Positions 21,315 through 29,735 of a DNA stretch of 64,000 nt are shown piece by piece. The stretch is taken from contig NZ_UHIO01000001.1 of the NCBI RefSeq assembly GCF_900460315.1, positions 1,889,501-1,953,500 on the forward strand. Reading direction: 5' to 3'. Position numbers and translations under genes: made by a program. Below the pieces are notes generated by a model, which worked only from the letters and a program-made list of their open reading frames with translations, did no database searches and had not been told where the DNA came from. The DNA comes from Veillonella criceti (GTDB taxonomy: Bacteria; Bacillota; Negativicutes; Veillonellales; Veillonellaceae). Every line of letters begins with the position of its first letter. Positions within the stretch are counted from its first letter, which is position 1.

Positions 21315-22113
21315 TATTACCATTGGCCAATACTTCCCTGGAGATTCATTTTTACATCGTATGGATCCACGAGCAAAAATTATAGCGACTATGATCTTTA
21401 TTGTTGCTATATTTTTAGCTGAAACAGCATTAGCGTATGCTGTTGTTGGCGTATTTACTATTTTTACAGTAGCTTTATCTCGGTTACCGATGCGCCTTGT
21501 GTGGAATTCTATTAAGCCTTTGTGGATTATTATTGTTTTTACCATGACAATTCATATTTTTACGACCCCAGGAACGATGGTTTGGGAAATGGGCTTTTTG
21601 CATATTAGTGAAGAAGGCTTACGTATGGGGAGTTTTATGGCCGCTCGTTTAGTCTTTTTGATTATATTCTCTTCACTACTTACTTATACAACTTCACCAA
21701 TTCGATTGACTGATGGGATAGAACACTTATTAAATCCATTTCGTCGTATTGGTGTACCTGCCCATGAATTGGCGATGATGATGACCATAGCCTTGCGATT
21801 TATTCCTACTTTATTGGAAGAAACTGATCGCATTATGAAAGCACAAGCCTCTCGTGGTGCAGATTTTACAACGGGGAGTATTATTAAACGCGCTAAAAAT
21901 ATGGTTCCTTTATTAGTTCCTTTATTTATTAGTGCGTTTCGTAGAGCTGATGAATTGGCCGTAGCTATGGAGGCACGTTGTTATCGTGGTGGTCATAACC
22001 GAACTCGTATGCGTGAATTAACGATTACGTCATATGACTATATAGGGATTAGTGGCGTTATAGTGGTAACCGTAGTTTTATTAGTATTGCGCTTTTTTCC
22101 GATTACTTTTTGA
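21304..22113 (+). CDS. ecfT: ECF transporter transmembrane protein EcfT
   Basis: The 269-residue membrane protein couples the EcfA ATPases to S components. It has about six hydrophobic segments and the coupling-helix motifs with Ala-Arg-Gly, seen here as KAQASRGADF and AMEARCYRGG in the C-terminal half. The GQYFPGDSFLHRMDPRAKI start is typical. It is the last gene of the ecf operon. Confidence 0.93.
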   Translation: MLSNITIGQYFPGDSFLHRMDPRAKIIATMIFIVAIFLAETALAYAVVGVFTIFTVALSRLPMRLVWNSIKPLWIIIVFTMTIHIFTTPGTMVWEMGFLHISEEGLRMGSFMAARLVFLIIFSSLLTYTTSPIRLTDGIEHLLNPFRRIGVPAHELAMMMTIALRFIPTLLEETDRIMKAQASRGADFTTGSIIKRAKNMVPLLVPLFISAFRRADELAVAMEARCYRGGHNRTRMRELTITSYDYIGISGVIVVTVVLLVLRFFPITF

Positions 22114-22118
22114 ATAGC

Positions 22119-22205
22119 GACGAGCCCTATAAACTAATTAGTCATAGGGATCGTCTAGGATAGAAGTGTTGGCTATAGGATAGAAACGGTTATTACAGGA
22201 TAGAA
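22119..22205 (+). repeat. Hairpin and three 20-bp-spaced repeats before truA
   Basis: GACGA-G-CCCTAT (22119-22130) pairs with ATAGGG-A-TCGTC (22144-22155), a 12-bp stem with one mismatch and no T tract. It is followed by three copies of AGGATAGAA at 22157-22165, 22177-22185 and 22197-22205, with starts exactly 20 bp apart. No function is known to me. Confidence 0.6.
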
Positions 22206-22236
22206 ATTGTATGATTGTTGTAGAAAGGAGCCTTTA

Positions 22237-23025
22237 TTGGAGCTAGTACAACGTAATATTCGCTTAATTGTTGCCTATGATGGCACTGAACTTAATGGCT
22301 ATCAAAGCCAGCAAAATGGGATAACCGTGCAAGATTGTTTAGAGTCGGCACTGAGCCTTGTTTGTAATGAACCGATTTCTATCTATGGGGCGTCAAGAAC
22401 GGATGCAGGGGTACATGCACAGTTTCAAGTTGTTACCTTTTTTACAACAGGACGGATTCCTGTAGAAAATTTAACAAGGGCTTTAATTGCACATTTACCG
22501 CCGTATATTGTAATTCGAGGGGCAGAGGAAATTCCATTAGATTGGAAGCCCCGATGGAATATAGTAGGTAAAGAATATGTGTATACGATTCATAATGATA
22601 TAATTGAAGACCCTCTAACCATGAGGTATCATTGGCATGTAAAAAAGCCTCTATGTCATGAGTCTATCTTACAAGGGGCCTGTCTTTTAGAAGGTACTCA
22701 TGATTTTACTACCTTACAAGGGGCTAATTCGACACCGGCTAATCCTGTGAAAACGATTTTTGCAGTGACACCGCGTTTTGAAGGGAAGACTTTGCGTATA
22801 CATGTTGTAGGCGATGGATTTTTATATCATATGGTACGAAATATTGCGGGCTTACTTGTGGATGTAGGATTGGGGCGCATTGAAGCAGCGTCAATTCCTG
22901 AGCTATTAGCTCGTCGTGATCGACGTTGTATTGGTAAAACGGCACCGGCGCAAGGCCTTTGTTTGGAAGAAATTTTCTTTGATGAAGTTAGGCGAAGTGC
23001 AGTGCTAAAAAGTTTAGGGCGTTAA
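22237..23025 (+). CDS. truA: tRNA pseudouridine synthase A
   Basis: TruA makes pseudouridine at tRNA positions 38-40. The 262-residue protein has VAYDGTELNGYQSQ, the catalytic-aspartate motif GASRTDAGVHAQ and the C-terminal FLYHMVRNIAGLLVDVG. The TTG at 22237 lies 6 nt after AAAGGAG (22224-22230); an upstream TTG at 22207 precedes the binding site. The stop codon is inside the following terminator stem. Confidence 0.93.
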   Translation: MELVQRNIRLIVAYDGTELNGYQSQQNGITVQDCLESALSLVCNEPISIYGASRTDAGVHAQFQVVTFFTTGRIPVENLTRALIAHLPPYIVIRGAEEIPLDWKPRWNIVGKEYVYTIHNDIIEDPLTMRYHWHVKKPLCHESILQGACLLEGTHDFTTLQGANSTPANPVKTIFAVTPRFEGKTLRIHVVGDGFLYHMVRNIAGLLVDVGLGRIEAASIPELLARRDRRCIGKTAPAQGLCLEEIFFDEVRRSAVLKSLGR

Positions 23026-23041
23026 AAAACGCCCTTTTTTT
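23017..23041 (+). terminator. Terminator overlapping the truA stop
   Basis: GGGCGTT (23017-23023) pairs with AACGCCC (23028-23034) around AAAA, followed by seven T. The truA stop codon TAA lies inside the stem-loop. Confidence 0.92.
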
Positions 23042-23337
23042 GTAGAAACATGAAGGACTTTATAAGGAGGGGGGATTTAGAGGGTCTATGAGTATCTAGA
23101 CTTTAACAGAGTAAAAGGGTACTAAAAAGTGGGGATATATCATTTGGTCATAGCTTTACGCGTAATTCTTTAAATTGAGGGATTATTGCTAGTGGTTAGT
23201 ATATTTCATTACTGTATATGGTAAATCAAATTGACTATATATGGGCTTTATTTCTTTCTTATTGTTTCCTTATATAGGTTTAAAATTAATAAAATATAAG
23301 TTATACGTGGACTTATTTAGTTACTTTATAAAAGGGT

Positions 23338-23394
23338 AGGCGTATCTATTTTCAGGGGTCTCAATGGGAACCATGACTATAGGTACGCCTTTTA
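23338..23394 (+). other. Structured element with a 12-bp outer stem
   Basis: AGGCGTATCTAT (23338-23349) pairs with ATAGGTACGCCT (23379-23390) with one G-U pair and is followed by TTT. The 29-nt interior contains a second small hairpin (ATGG/CCAT with a GAA loop). It may be a terminator-like small RNA or a leader, about 300 bp before korA. Confidence 0.5.
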
Positions 23395-23599
23395 TAGTTC
23401 TAATGGAGTAAGACATTTGTTAGGAAGTTGTATTTATGAAATGACTAATTGGAAGAATAAATATTCTTAGTTCATGTAATAATATAATCCTTGAATAGAA
23501 GTAGATATATTTTATACACTATAGAATATCAGTCTCGTATAAGCTAGTAATAGCCTTGCAAGCTAGTCATAATGAGGTTACGAGATTCGTGTAAGAGGT

Positions 23600-23628
23600 T
23601 TGCTGATTTTGTATAAAAATGTTAAAAT
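23600..23628 (+). promoter_or_regulatory. Putative korAB promoter
   Basis: TAAAAT at 23623-23628 (5 of 6 matches) lies 17 bp after TTGCTG at 23600-23605 (3 of 6). It is 70 bp before the korA start. Confidence 0.5.
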
Positions 23629-23698
23629 GTAAAGTAGTTGAAAGATTTTACAGATCCACTATACCATGTAATGTTTAATCCTAAGGAGGGTGAATCTT

Positions 23699-25450
23699 TT
23701 GCAAAAACGTAAAGATTTTATCTGGAAAATGGGTGGCCAGCAGGGCGAAGGTATCGAAAGCTGCGGCGAAATTATGGCCACAATCTTAGCTAAAGAGGGG
23801 TACTCTTTATACAGCCAACGTTTATTTGCGTCTCGTATTAAAGGCGGACATACAACCTTTGCATTGCGCATTGCGTTAGAACAAATTATGACGGTTGGTG
23901 AATCCGTTGACTTCTTGGTAGCATTAGATCAAGAAACGGTTGATATGCACGGCAATGAAGTTCGTAATGGTGGTTACATTATTTGCGATAGCAAAGTAAA
24001 CCCTGACTTCTCTAAATTTGAAGGGGCACCAGTTACTTGCTTAGCAGTACCGATTACTGAAACTGCTATGAAACAAGGCTCCTTGTTAATGCGTAATATC
24101 GTAGCATTAGGGATGTCAGTTGCTCTCTTAGGATTTGATAAAACCCCATTTAAGAAAGCCATTGCAGAACGGTTTGCTAAAAAATCGCAAGATGTAATTG
24201 ACAAAAACTTAAATGCATTTGAAGATGGTTATACCCTTATCGTTGAAAAACGTGGTGAAGGGGACGTAGATACGCTACCAGTACCTGAACCTAAAGATCA
24301 GATGTTCTTGTTAGGTAATGAAGCCTTGGCCTTAGGGGCGATTGCTGCTGGCTCTCGTTTCATGGCATCCTATCCAATTACACCAGCTTCTGAAGTTATG
24401 GAATACATGATTAAGAAAATGGATAAAATTGGTGCTACTGTTGTTCAGACAGAAGATGAAATTGCAGCTTGTATGACGGCTATGGGTGGTGTATATGCTG
24501 GCGTACGTGGTTTCACTTGTACATCTGGCCCTGGCTTAAGTCTTATGGCAGAATCCTTGTCTATGGCTTCTATGGCTGAATTGCCAATGTTAGTTATTGA
24601 CGTACAACGTTCTGGTCCATCCACAGGTATGGCGACTAAAGTAGAAACTTCAGATATTAATGCAGCTTGTCACAATGCTCATGGTGACTATGCTAATATT
24701 GTTATTTCACCAACCAGCATCGAAGAATGTTTCTATGAAATTCAGAAAGCATTCAACTTAGCTGAAATGTATCAGTGTCCAGTTATTTTCATGCCTGACT
24801 TACAACAAGGTTTGAATAAACAATCGGTTCCATCCTTTGACTTGAACCGTGTACCAATTGAACGCGGTAAAATGATGAAGGAAGAAGATTTACCAGAATT
24901 AGAACGTCCACATTACTTCAAACGTTTTGAATTGACTGAAGATGGTATTTCACCTCGTACAATTCCTGGTATGAAAAATGGTTTATTCTTATCGACTGGT
25001 CTTGAACATAATGAAGAAGGTAAACCAGCGGAAGCACCTACTATGCACGTTAGCCAGACTGATAAACGTCTTCGTAAATTAAGCACAGTAGCTGATGTAT
25101 ATGAACCATTCCTTAACAATGCAAAACATGATGAATGTGATGTATTGGTAATCGGTATTGCATCGAGTCGTGGTGCTATTGAAGAAGCTGCTGCTGAATT
25201 AGAAGCTGAAGGTGTTAAAGTTAACCACTTACAACTTCGTCTAATTAAACCATTCCCTAAAGAACAACTTATGCCTTTCTATGAAAAAGCTAAAAAAGTT
25301 GTGATTTGTGAACAAAATGCAACCGCACAATTAGCTGACTTATTCCGTATTAATATGCCTAATAAATGTAAGCTCCATAGTTGCTTAAAATATGATGGGA
25401 ATCCATTCACAGCAACCTATGTAAAAAAAGCAATTAAGGAGGTTTTATAA
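23699..25450 (+). CDS. korA: 2-oxoacid:ferredoxin oxidoreductase, gamma-alpha subunit
   Basis: The enzyme oxidatively decarboxylates a 2-oxoacid (2-oxoglutarate is the family default) with CoA and ferredoxin. The 583-residue protein fuses the gamma domain (GGQQGEGIESCGEIMATIL near residue 12) with the alpha domain (ASYPITPASEVMEYM near 220). TTG at 23699 is preferred because AAGGAGGG lies at 23683-23690, where a GTG overlaps the binding site. korB follows after 1 nt. No delta (ferredoxin) subunit is encoded beside it. Confidence 0.9.
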   Translation: MQKRKDFIWKMGGQQGEGIESCGEIMATILAKEGYSLYSQRLFASRIKGGHTTFALRIALEQIMTVGESVDFLVALDQETVDMHGNEVRNGGYIICDSKVNPDFSKFEGAPVTCLAVPITETAMKQGSLLMRNIVALGMSVALLGFDKTPFKKAIAERFAKKSQDVIDKNLNAFEDGYTLIVEKRGEGDVDTLPVPEPKDQMFLLGNEALALGAIAAGSRFMASYPITPASEVMEYMIKKMDKIGATVVQTEDEIAACMTAMGGVYAGVRGFTCTSGPGLSLMAESLSMASMAELPMLVIDVQRSGPSTGMATKVETSDINAACHNAHGDYANIVISPTSIEECFYEIQKAFNLAEMYQCPVIFMPDLQQGLNKQSVPSFDLNRVPIERGKMMKEEDLPELERPHYFKRFELTEDGISPRTIPGMKNGLFLSTGLEHNEEGKPAEAPTMHVSQTDKRLRKLSTVADVYEPFLNNAKHDECDVLVIGIASSRGAIEEAAAELEAEGVKVNHLQLRLIKPFPKEQLMPFYEKAKKVVICEQNATAQLADLFRINMPNKCKLHSCLKYDGNPFTATYVKKAIKEVL

Positions 25451-25451
25451 G

Positions 25452-26330
25452 ATGGCTCAAGTGACTGATTATAGAAATGATATTCGCCCTAACTGGTGCC
25501 CAGGTTGTGGTCACTATGGGGTACAAGCGGCCATTACTGATGCGGTAACTCAGCTAGATATTTCTCCTGAAAAACTAGCAGTTATTTCTGGTATCGGTTG
25601 TTCTAGCCGTATTGGTGGCTATTTCTATGCATATGGTGCGCATACGACTCACGGTCGTGCCTTACCTTATGCACAAGGTGTAAAATTAGCTAACCAAGAT
25701 TTGGAAGTTGTTGTTTGTGGTGGTGACGGTGATGCGTTCGCTATCGGCATGGGCCATACGATTCATGCATTCAAACGTAATGTTAATATTACCTATGTTG
25801 TAATGGATAACCATGTATATGGCTTAACGAAAGGGCAAACATCCCCTCGTTCTGATATTGGCTTTGTAACAAAAACTTCGCCACATGGTTCCTTTGAATC
25901 TCCATTACCAATTTGTGAAACAGCGATTGCTGCTGGCGCTACTTTTGTAGCTCAAGGGTATATGATTAACCGTGCTGAACTGGTAGAATTAATTAAACAA
26001 GGTATGCAACATGAAGGTTTCTCTTTCATTAATGTATTCAGCCCATGCGTAACGTATAATAAACGTAACGGTTATGATTACTTTAAAGAAAACTTAACAT
26101 CTTTGTCTAAGATTGAAGGGTATGATCCTTCTAATCGTGCAGAAGCATTAAAAACATTGGGTGATTACCAAGGTTTATTGACTGGTTTAATCTATGAAGA
26201 TACGACTAAACCATGCTTTGAAAAAGCATTAGCTGATGCTAATGGTGGTCCACATGCGCGCGCTCTTGTACATGATGTAGTAAAACCAGATGCTACTATG
26301 TTCCAAGGCTTATGTGACGAATTTAAATAA
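25452..26330 (+). CDS. korB: 2-oxoacid:ferredoxin oxidoreductase, beta subunit
   Basis: The beta subunit binds thiamine diphosphate and one 4Fe-4S cluster. In 292 residues it shows NWCPGCGHYG (C16, C19), GIGCSSRIGGY, and the TPP motif CGGDGDAFAIGMGH followed by MDNHVYGLTKGQTSP. The substrate among 2-oxoglutarate and related oxoacids cannot be fixed from sequence alone. ATG follows AAGGAGG inside the end of korA. Confidence 0.92.
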   Translation: MAQVTDYRNDIRPNWCPGCGHYGVQAAITDAVTQLDISPEKLAVISGIGCSSRIGGYFYAYGAHTTHGRALPYAQGVKLANQDLEVVVCGGDGDAFAIGMGHTIHAFKRNVNITYVVMDNHVYGLTKGQTSPRSDIGFVTKTSPHGSFESPLPICETAIAAGATFVAQGYMINRAELVELIKQGMQHEGFSFINVFSPCVTYNKRNGYDYFKENLTSLSKIEGYDPSNRAEALKTLGDYQGLLTGLIYEDTTKPCFEKALADANGGPHARALVHDVVKPDATMFQGLCDEFK

Positions 26331-26349
26331 TAGATTTAGATTCTTAACG

Positions 26350-26389
26350 TAGAAAAAGCTAATAAATTTTATAAATTTAACTTTTTCTA
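26350..26389 (+). terminator. Terminator-like hairpin after korB
   Basis: TAGAAAAAG (26350-26358) pairs with CTTTTTCTA (26381-26389), with an inner TAAATT/AATTTA pairing. The right arm itself supplies the T run. The stem is AT-rich, so strength is uncertain. Confidence 0.6.
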
Positions 26390-26420
26390 TATAAAGTCAA
26401 TTACATACGGTAACAGTTTA

Positions 26421-26429
26421 TGGTATAAT
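26421..26429 (+). promoter_or_regulatory. Extended -10 promoter of queT-queF
   Basis: TGGTATAAT combines a perfect TATAAT (26424-26429) with the TGn extension. No good -35 lies 17 bp upstream, which is common for extended -10 promoters. Transcription should start near 26436, before the hairpin and riboswitch. Confidence 0.7.
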
Positions 26430-26449
26430 AAACCGTAGATGTTACAGAA

Positions 26450-26481
26450 CTAACAGGCGATGCGTAGGTATCGCCTGTTAG
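26450..26481 (+). other. 12-bp perfect hairpin in the queT leader
   Basis: CTAACAGGCGAT (26450-26461) pairs perfectly with ATCGCCTGTTAG (26470-26481) around an 8-nt loop. It lies between the promoter and the preQ1 aptamer and has no T tract, so it is not a terminator by itself. Confidence 0.75.
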
Positions 26482-26494
26482 CATGTATGTAGTA

Positions 26495-26536
26495 AGACAG
26501 TTCGTAACCATCCTGTCTTTAAATAAAACTAAGGAG
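26495..26536 (+). promoter_or_regulatory. PreQ1-I riboswitch
   Basis: P1 is AGACAG (26495-26500) with CTGTCT (26513-26518). The loop contains TTCGTAACC and the A-rich tail reads TTAAATAAAACTAAGG, closely like the known class I aptamer (GTAACC loop; TTAACAAAACAAGG tail in Thermoanaerobacter). The pseudoknot would pair CC at 26508-26509 with GG at 26533-26534, which is part of the queT ribosome binding site AAGGAG. This predicts translational repression when preQ1 is bound. Confidence 0.85.
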
Positions 26537-26545
26537 ATTTTAAAA

Positions 26546-27097
26546 ATGAATACTTTGAGTACAACAAAAAAGCTGACTATTTCAGGTTTGTGTCTAGCCT
26601 TGTATATTGTGATTATGATGGTCACGCAAGGTTTTGCATTTGGTCAATATCAAGTTCGAATTGCCACTGCTTTGTATGGCTTAGCAGCCTTATTTCCATT
26701 TTCTATTTTGGCTTTTGGATTTGGAAATTTAATTAGTAATTTAATTATGGGTGGCTTAGGTCCTATTGATGCTATTGGTGGCTGTATTGTAGGTTTAGTT
26801 ACTACAAGTGGAATTGTTTTAGGGAAACGCATGGGCCTAGGCAATTGGATTGTAATTCCATTTATTACGCTAGTTCCAAGTCTAGTGGTTCCTTTGTGGC
26901 TATCACCTATGTTAGGCGTACCTTATGGAGTATTAGTTTCTTCACTATTAGTAGGCCAAGGAATTTCTGCAGTAGTGAGCTTTTTTATTGTGAATGGATT
27001 ATCACGTTTTAGTCATATGATTATGGGAACAGCACCTGTGGCTGTTGATTCTGAAATAGATTTACAAGGGGAGGTGCCGTCCTATGGCAAGCGGTAG
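26546..27097 (+). CDS. queT: Queuosine precursor ECF transporter S component QueT
   Basis: The 183-residue membrane protein has about six hydrophobic segments and matches the QueT family ([23 protein letters not shown] near residue 27, [16 protein letters not shown] near 66). It would import preQ0/preQ1-type precursors using the EcfA1-A2-T module at 19612-22113. The ATG at 26546 lies 9 nt after AAGGAG, the site masked by the preQ1-I riboswitch; a longer reading from 26483 would run through the riboswitch. It overlaps queF by 14 nt. Confidence 0.9.
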   Translation: MNTLSTTKKLTISGLCLALYIVIMMVTQGFAFGQYQVRIATALYGLAALFPFSILAFGFGNLISNLIMGGLGPIDAIGGCIVGLVTTSGIVLGKRMGLGNWIVIPFITLVPSLVVPLWLSPMLGVPYGVLVSSLLVGQGISAVVSFFIVNGLSRFSHMIMGTAPVAVDSEIDLQGEVPSYGKR

Positions 27098-27581
27098 AAC
27101 AAGTGAAGAATTACAAGGGGTACATGGTTTAGGGCAAACGACAAAATACCCAACGGACTATGCACCAGAGGTCTTAGAGTCATTTCCTAATAAACACCCT
27201 AATAATGATTATTTTGTAAAATTTAACTGTCCAGAATTTACCAGTCTTTGTCCTATGACAGGACAGCCGGACTTTGCGACAATTTATATTTCCTATGTAC
27301 CAGATGAGCGGTTGGTAGAAAGTAAATCCCTGAAATTATATTTATTTAGCTTCCGTAACCATGGTGATTTTCATGAAGACTGTGTCAATATTATTATGAA
27401 AGATTTAATAGCGTTGATGAGTCCTAAATATATTGAAGTATGGGGTAAATTTACACCACGTGGTGGTTTAGCGATTGATCCATATGCTAATTATGGTAAA
27501 CCTGGTACAGAATGGGAGAATGTAGCAAAAGAGCGCTTACATTTCCATGATATGCAACCAGAGCGTGTAGCATATCGGTAA
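27084..27581 (+). CDS. queF: NADPH-dependent preQ0 reductase QueF
   Basis: QueF reduces the nitrile of preQ0 to the aminomethyl group of preQ1 with two NADPH. The 165-residue unimodal form shows the catalytic cysteine C56 in [11 protein letters not shown] and the substrate motif ESKSLK (79-84), followed by [19 protein letters not shown] inside the end of queT serves as binding site. The pairing with QueT and a preQ1 riboswitch defines a salvage and feedback unit; queCDE are not in the window. Confidence 0.94.
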   Translation: MASGRTSEELQGVHGLGQTTKYPTDYAPEVLESFPNKHPNNDYFVKFNCPEFTSLCPMTGQPDFATIYISYVPDERLVESKSLKLYLFSFRNHGDFHEDCVNIIMKDLIALMSPKYIEVWGKFTPRGGLAIDPYANYGKPGTEWENVAKERLHFHDMQPERVAYR

Positions 27582-27608
27582 GTTGATCGTAGCGCTAGGT
27601 GTAACAAA

Positions 27609-27673
27609 ATGATAATAGGACCTAGGTAAATCTAGTTGCGTAAGCACGGATTTTATCTAGGTCCTATTGTCAT
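27609..27673. other. 22-bp hairpin after queF
   Basis: 27609-27630 pairs with 27652-27673 over 22 bp with two G-T wobbles; the core is AATAGGACCTAG with CTAGGTCCTATT. The loop is 21 nt. There is no T tract on the right, so it is not a typical rho-independent terminator, though it may still end queF transcription. Confidence 0.7.
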
Positions 27674-27713
27674 ATAAGCTATGTATTCGCCGATATATAT
27701 TCGTGTTCTTTCG

Positions 27714-27742
27714 TTCTCATTTAAAGGTATATTTGATATAAT
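27714..27742 (+). promoter_or_regulatory. Promoter of the DUF362 gene
   Basis: TTCTCA (27714-27719, 4 of 6) and TATAAT (27737-27742) are 17 bp apart, and TGA directly before the -10 makes it an extended -10 promoter. The CDS starts 70 bp downstream. Confidence 0.75.
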
Positions 27743-27811
27743 ATAAGTAGACTTAATAGAGCCTGAAGAGGCTACGATTTCTTTATACCATAGTAAAGGA
27801 GTGACATAGGT

Positions 27812-28915
27812 ATGTCAGAGGTATTTTACACATCGTTACGAACTCGTGTAGGGGAAAGTTTACTTGATAAATTGGAACGCTTAGTGCGTCGTGCAGGGAT
27901 GGATAAAATTGATTTTAATAATAAGTATGTAGCCATTAAATTACATTTTGGCGAGCCAGGTAATTTAGCCTTTATTCGGCCACAATATGTAGCGCGTATC
28001 GTTAAACTTATTAAAGAGTGGGGCGGTAAGCCATTCTTGACAGATTGTAATACTTTATATGTTGGCGGGCGTAAGAATGCACTTGATCATTTAGAATCGG
28101 CCTATCAGAACGGGTTTAACCCTTACAATACAGGGGCTCATGTAGTCATTGCTGATGGACTTAAAGGTCTTGATGAAGTGTTGGTACCAGTACCTGATGG
28201 GAAGCATGTAAAAGAAGCTAAAATTGGTCGGGCACTTATGGATGCGGATATTATCATTTCCTTAACACATTTTAAAGGTCATGAAGCGGCTGGTTTTGGG
28301 GGTGTCATTAAAAATATTGGCATGGGCGGTGGCTCACGGGCTGGTAAAATGGAACAACATAGTGCGGGTAAACCCTATGTACAACAAGATATTTGTGTAG
28401 GTTGTCATAAATGTGAACAATATTGTGCGCATGATGCGGTTCATGTGACCGATGGAAAATCTTTTATTACAGAAGAAAAATGTGTCGGTTGTGGTCGCTG
28501 TGTTGGCGTATGCCCTGTAGATGCGATTTCACCTATGTGGGATGAAGCCAATACTGTATTAAGTGAAAAAATGGCAGAATATACGGCGGCTATCGTACGC
28601 AACCGGTCGCGCTTCCATATTAGTTTTGTAATGGACGTATCACCATATTGTGATTGTCATGGTGAAAATGATATGCCAATCGTACCTGATGTGGGGATTA
28701 TGGCATCCTATGATTTAGTAGCACTAGATCAAGCTTGCGTTGATAAAGTGAATGCACAACCACCAATGCCAGGCAGTCTGTTAGATGAAAAAATAGAAAA
28801 GAGTTGGGATCATTTCCATACTATTGCACCTGACACTGATTGGGAAGCCGCCTTAGTGAGAGCTGAACAATTAGGGCTTGGTACGCGAAGCTATTCCATT
28901 GTAGAAGTAAAATAA
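27812..28915 (+). CDS. DUF362 protein with two 4Fe-4S clusters
   Basis: The 367-residue protein has an N-terminal DUF362 domain (FGEPGNLAFIRPQYV near residue 46; ADIIISLTHFKGHEAAGFGGVIKNIGMGG near 145) and a ferredoxin-like insert with cysteines 195, 198, 201, 205 and 224, 227, 230, 234 in CxxCxxCxxxC order. Its C-terminal part after 240 continues the DUF362 fold. Such proteins are probably electron carriers, but the reaction is unknown. It has its own promoter and terminator and lies 2.5 kb from korAB, a possible but unproved partner. Confidence 0.85.
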   Translation: MSEVFYTSLRTRVGESLLDKLERLVRRAGMDKIDFNNKYVAIKLHFGEPGNLAFIRPQYVARIVKLIKEWGGKPFLTDCNTLYVGGRKNALDHLESAYQNGFNPYNTGAHVVIADGLKGLDEVLVPVPDGKHVKEAKIGRALMDADIIISLTHFKGHEAAGFGGVIKNIGMGGGSRAGKMEQHSAGKPYVQQDICVGCHKCEQYCAHDAVHVTDGKSFITEEKCVGCGRCVGVCPVDAISPMWDEANTVLSEKMAEYTAAIVRNRSRFHISFVMDVSPYCDCHGENDMPIVPDVGIMASYDLVALDQACVDKVNAQPPMPGSLLDEKIEKSWDHFHTIAPDTDWEAALVRAEQLGLGTRSYSIVEVK

Positions 28916-28967
28916 TGGAGTCGTAACAGTCAATTATAGAATCGTAAAATAGTTAATTATAGATATA

Positions 28968-29010
28968 AAACGGCTAGGAGTACAAGTGATAGATACTTCT
29001 AGCCGTTTCT
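28968..29010 (+). terminator. Terminator of the DUF362 gene
   Basis: AAACGGCTAG (28968-28977) plus AGTA pairs with TACT plus CTAGCCGTTT (28999-29008), a 15-bp stem with one wobble and a T-rich 3' end. Confidence 0.8.
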
Positions 29011-29039
29011 TATAGGTGAAAAGAGGTAAGATTGTTGAT

Positions 29040-29067
29040 AATAAAATAGCCTCCCAACAGGGAGGCT
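29040..29067 (-). terminator. Terminator of rpsD
   Basis: AGCCTCCC (29048-29055) and GGGAGGCT (29060-29067) form a perfect 8-bp GC-rich stem with an AACA loop. On the minus strand it is followed by ATTTTATTAT. It lies 16 bp past the rpsD stop. Confidence 0.88.
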
Positions 29068-29082
29068 TGAAATAGTAAGCTA

Positions 29083-29670
29083 TTATTTGCTGTACAATTC
29101 GACGATGAGCGTTTCATTAACTTCGATAGGAAGTTCAGAACGTTCAGGAAGACGAGTCAAAGTACCTTTGAAAGCTTCTAATTCTTTAGTAATATAAGGA
29201 AGTTCGAAAGAACGAAGTTCCTGGAAGTTAGATTTGAACATTTCGTTGTCACGGGATGCTTCGCGAAGTTCGATTACATCACCAGGTTTGCACTGGTAAG
29301 AAGGAATGTCTACGCGACGACCGTTAACAAGTACGTGACCATGGTTAACCATCTGACGGGATTGACGGATGGAGTTACCAAAACCGATGCGATATACAAG
29401 GTTGTCAAGACGGCATTCTAACAAGATTAACATGTTTTCGCCGGTAACACCTTGCATTTTTTTCGCTTTATCATAATAGCGTACGAACTGGCGTTCTAGC
29501 AAGTTGTAGTATGCTTTAACTTTTTGTTTTTCTAATAATTGTGTGCCATATTCAGACATTTTTTTCTGACGTTGGTCTTTTTTTACGCGCTTTAAAGCTT
29601 TGGAGTGACCGAAAACGTTCACACCGAAGCGACGACATAACTTAAAGCGTGCTTCTCTTCTCGTTGCCAT
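29083..29670 (-). CDS. rpsD: 30S ribosomal protein S4
   Basis: S4 is a primary 16S rRNA binder and, in many bacteria, the repressor of the alpha operon. The 195-residue protein has [21 protein letters not shown] and the S4 RNA-binding domain with [34 protein letters not shown]. It is transcribed alone on the minus strand, 11 kb from rpsK-rpoA where it normally lies, with its own promoter, leader and terminator. GAGGTG precedes the ATG by 9 nt. Confidence 0.96.
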   Translation of the reverse strand: MATRREARFKLCRRFGVNVFGHSKALKRVKKDQRQKKMSEYGTQLLEKQKVKAYYNLLERQFVRYYDKAKKMQGVTGENMLILLECRLDNLVYRIGFGNSIRQSRQMVNHGHVLVNGRRVDIPSYQCKPGDVIELREASRDNEMFKSNFQELRSFELPYITKELEAFKGTLTRLPERSELPIEVNETLIVELYSK

Positions 29671-29735
29671 GTGATTATCACCTCATGATTTAAAATAAAA
29701 ATATAAAAATATATACCTAATAAAGGTACTCGATA

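Larger units (their letters stand above)
23042..23689. other. 650-bp gap before korA
   Basis: No gene with a ribosome binding site is visible. The stretch is AT-rich and holds a structured element at 23338-23394, a CTCGTA...TACGAG inverted pair around two AGCTAG copies (about 23533-23584), and the korA promoter at the right end. Very short ORFs, such as one of 19 codons at 23218, lack binding sites. Confidence 0.6.

Noticed and set aside
23218-23277. 19-codon hydrophobic frame in the gap before korA
   Set aside because: No ribosome binding site before the ATG and no supporting signal; AT-rich DNA gives such frames by chance.
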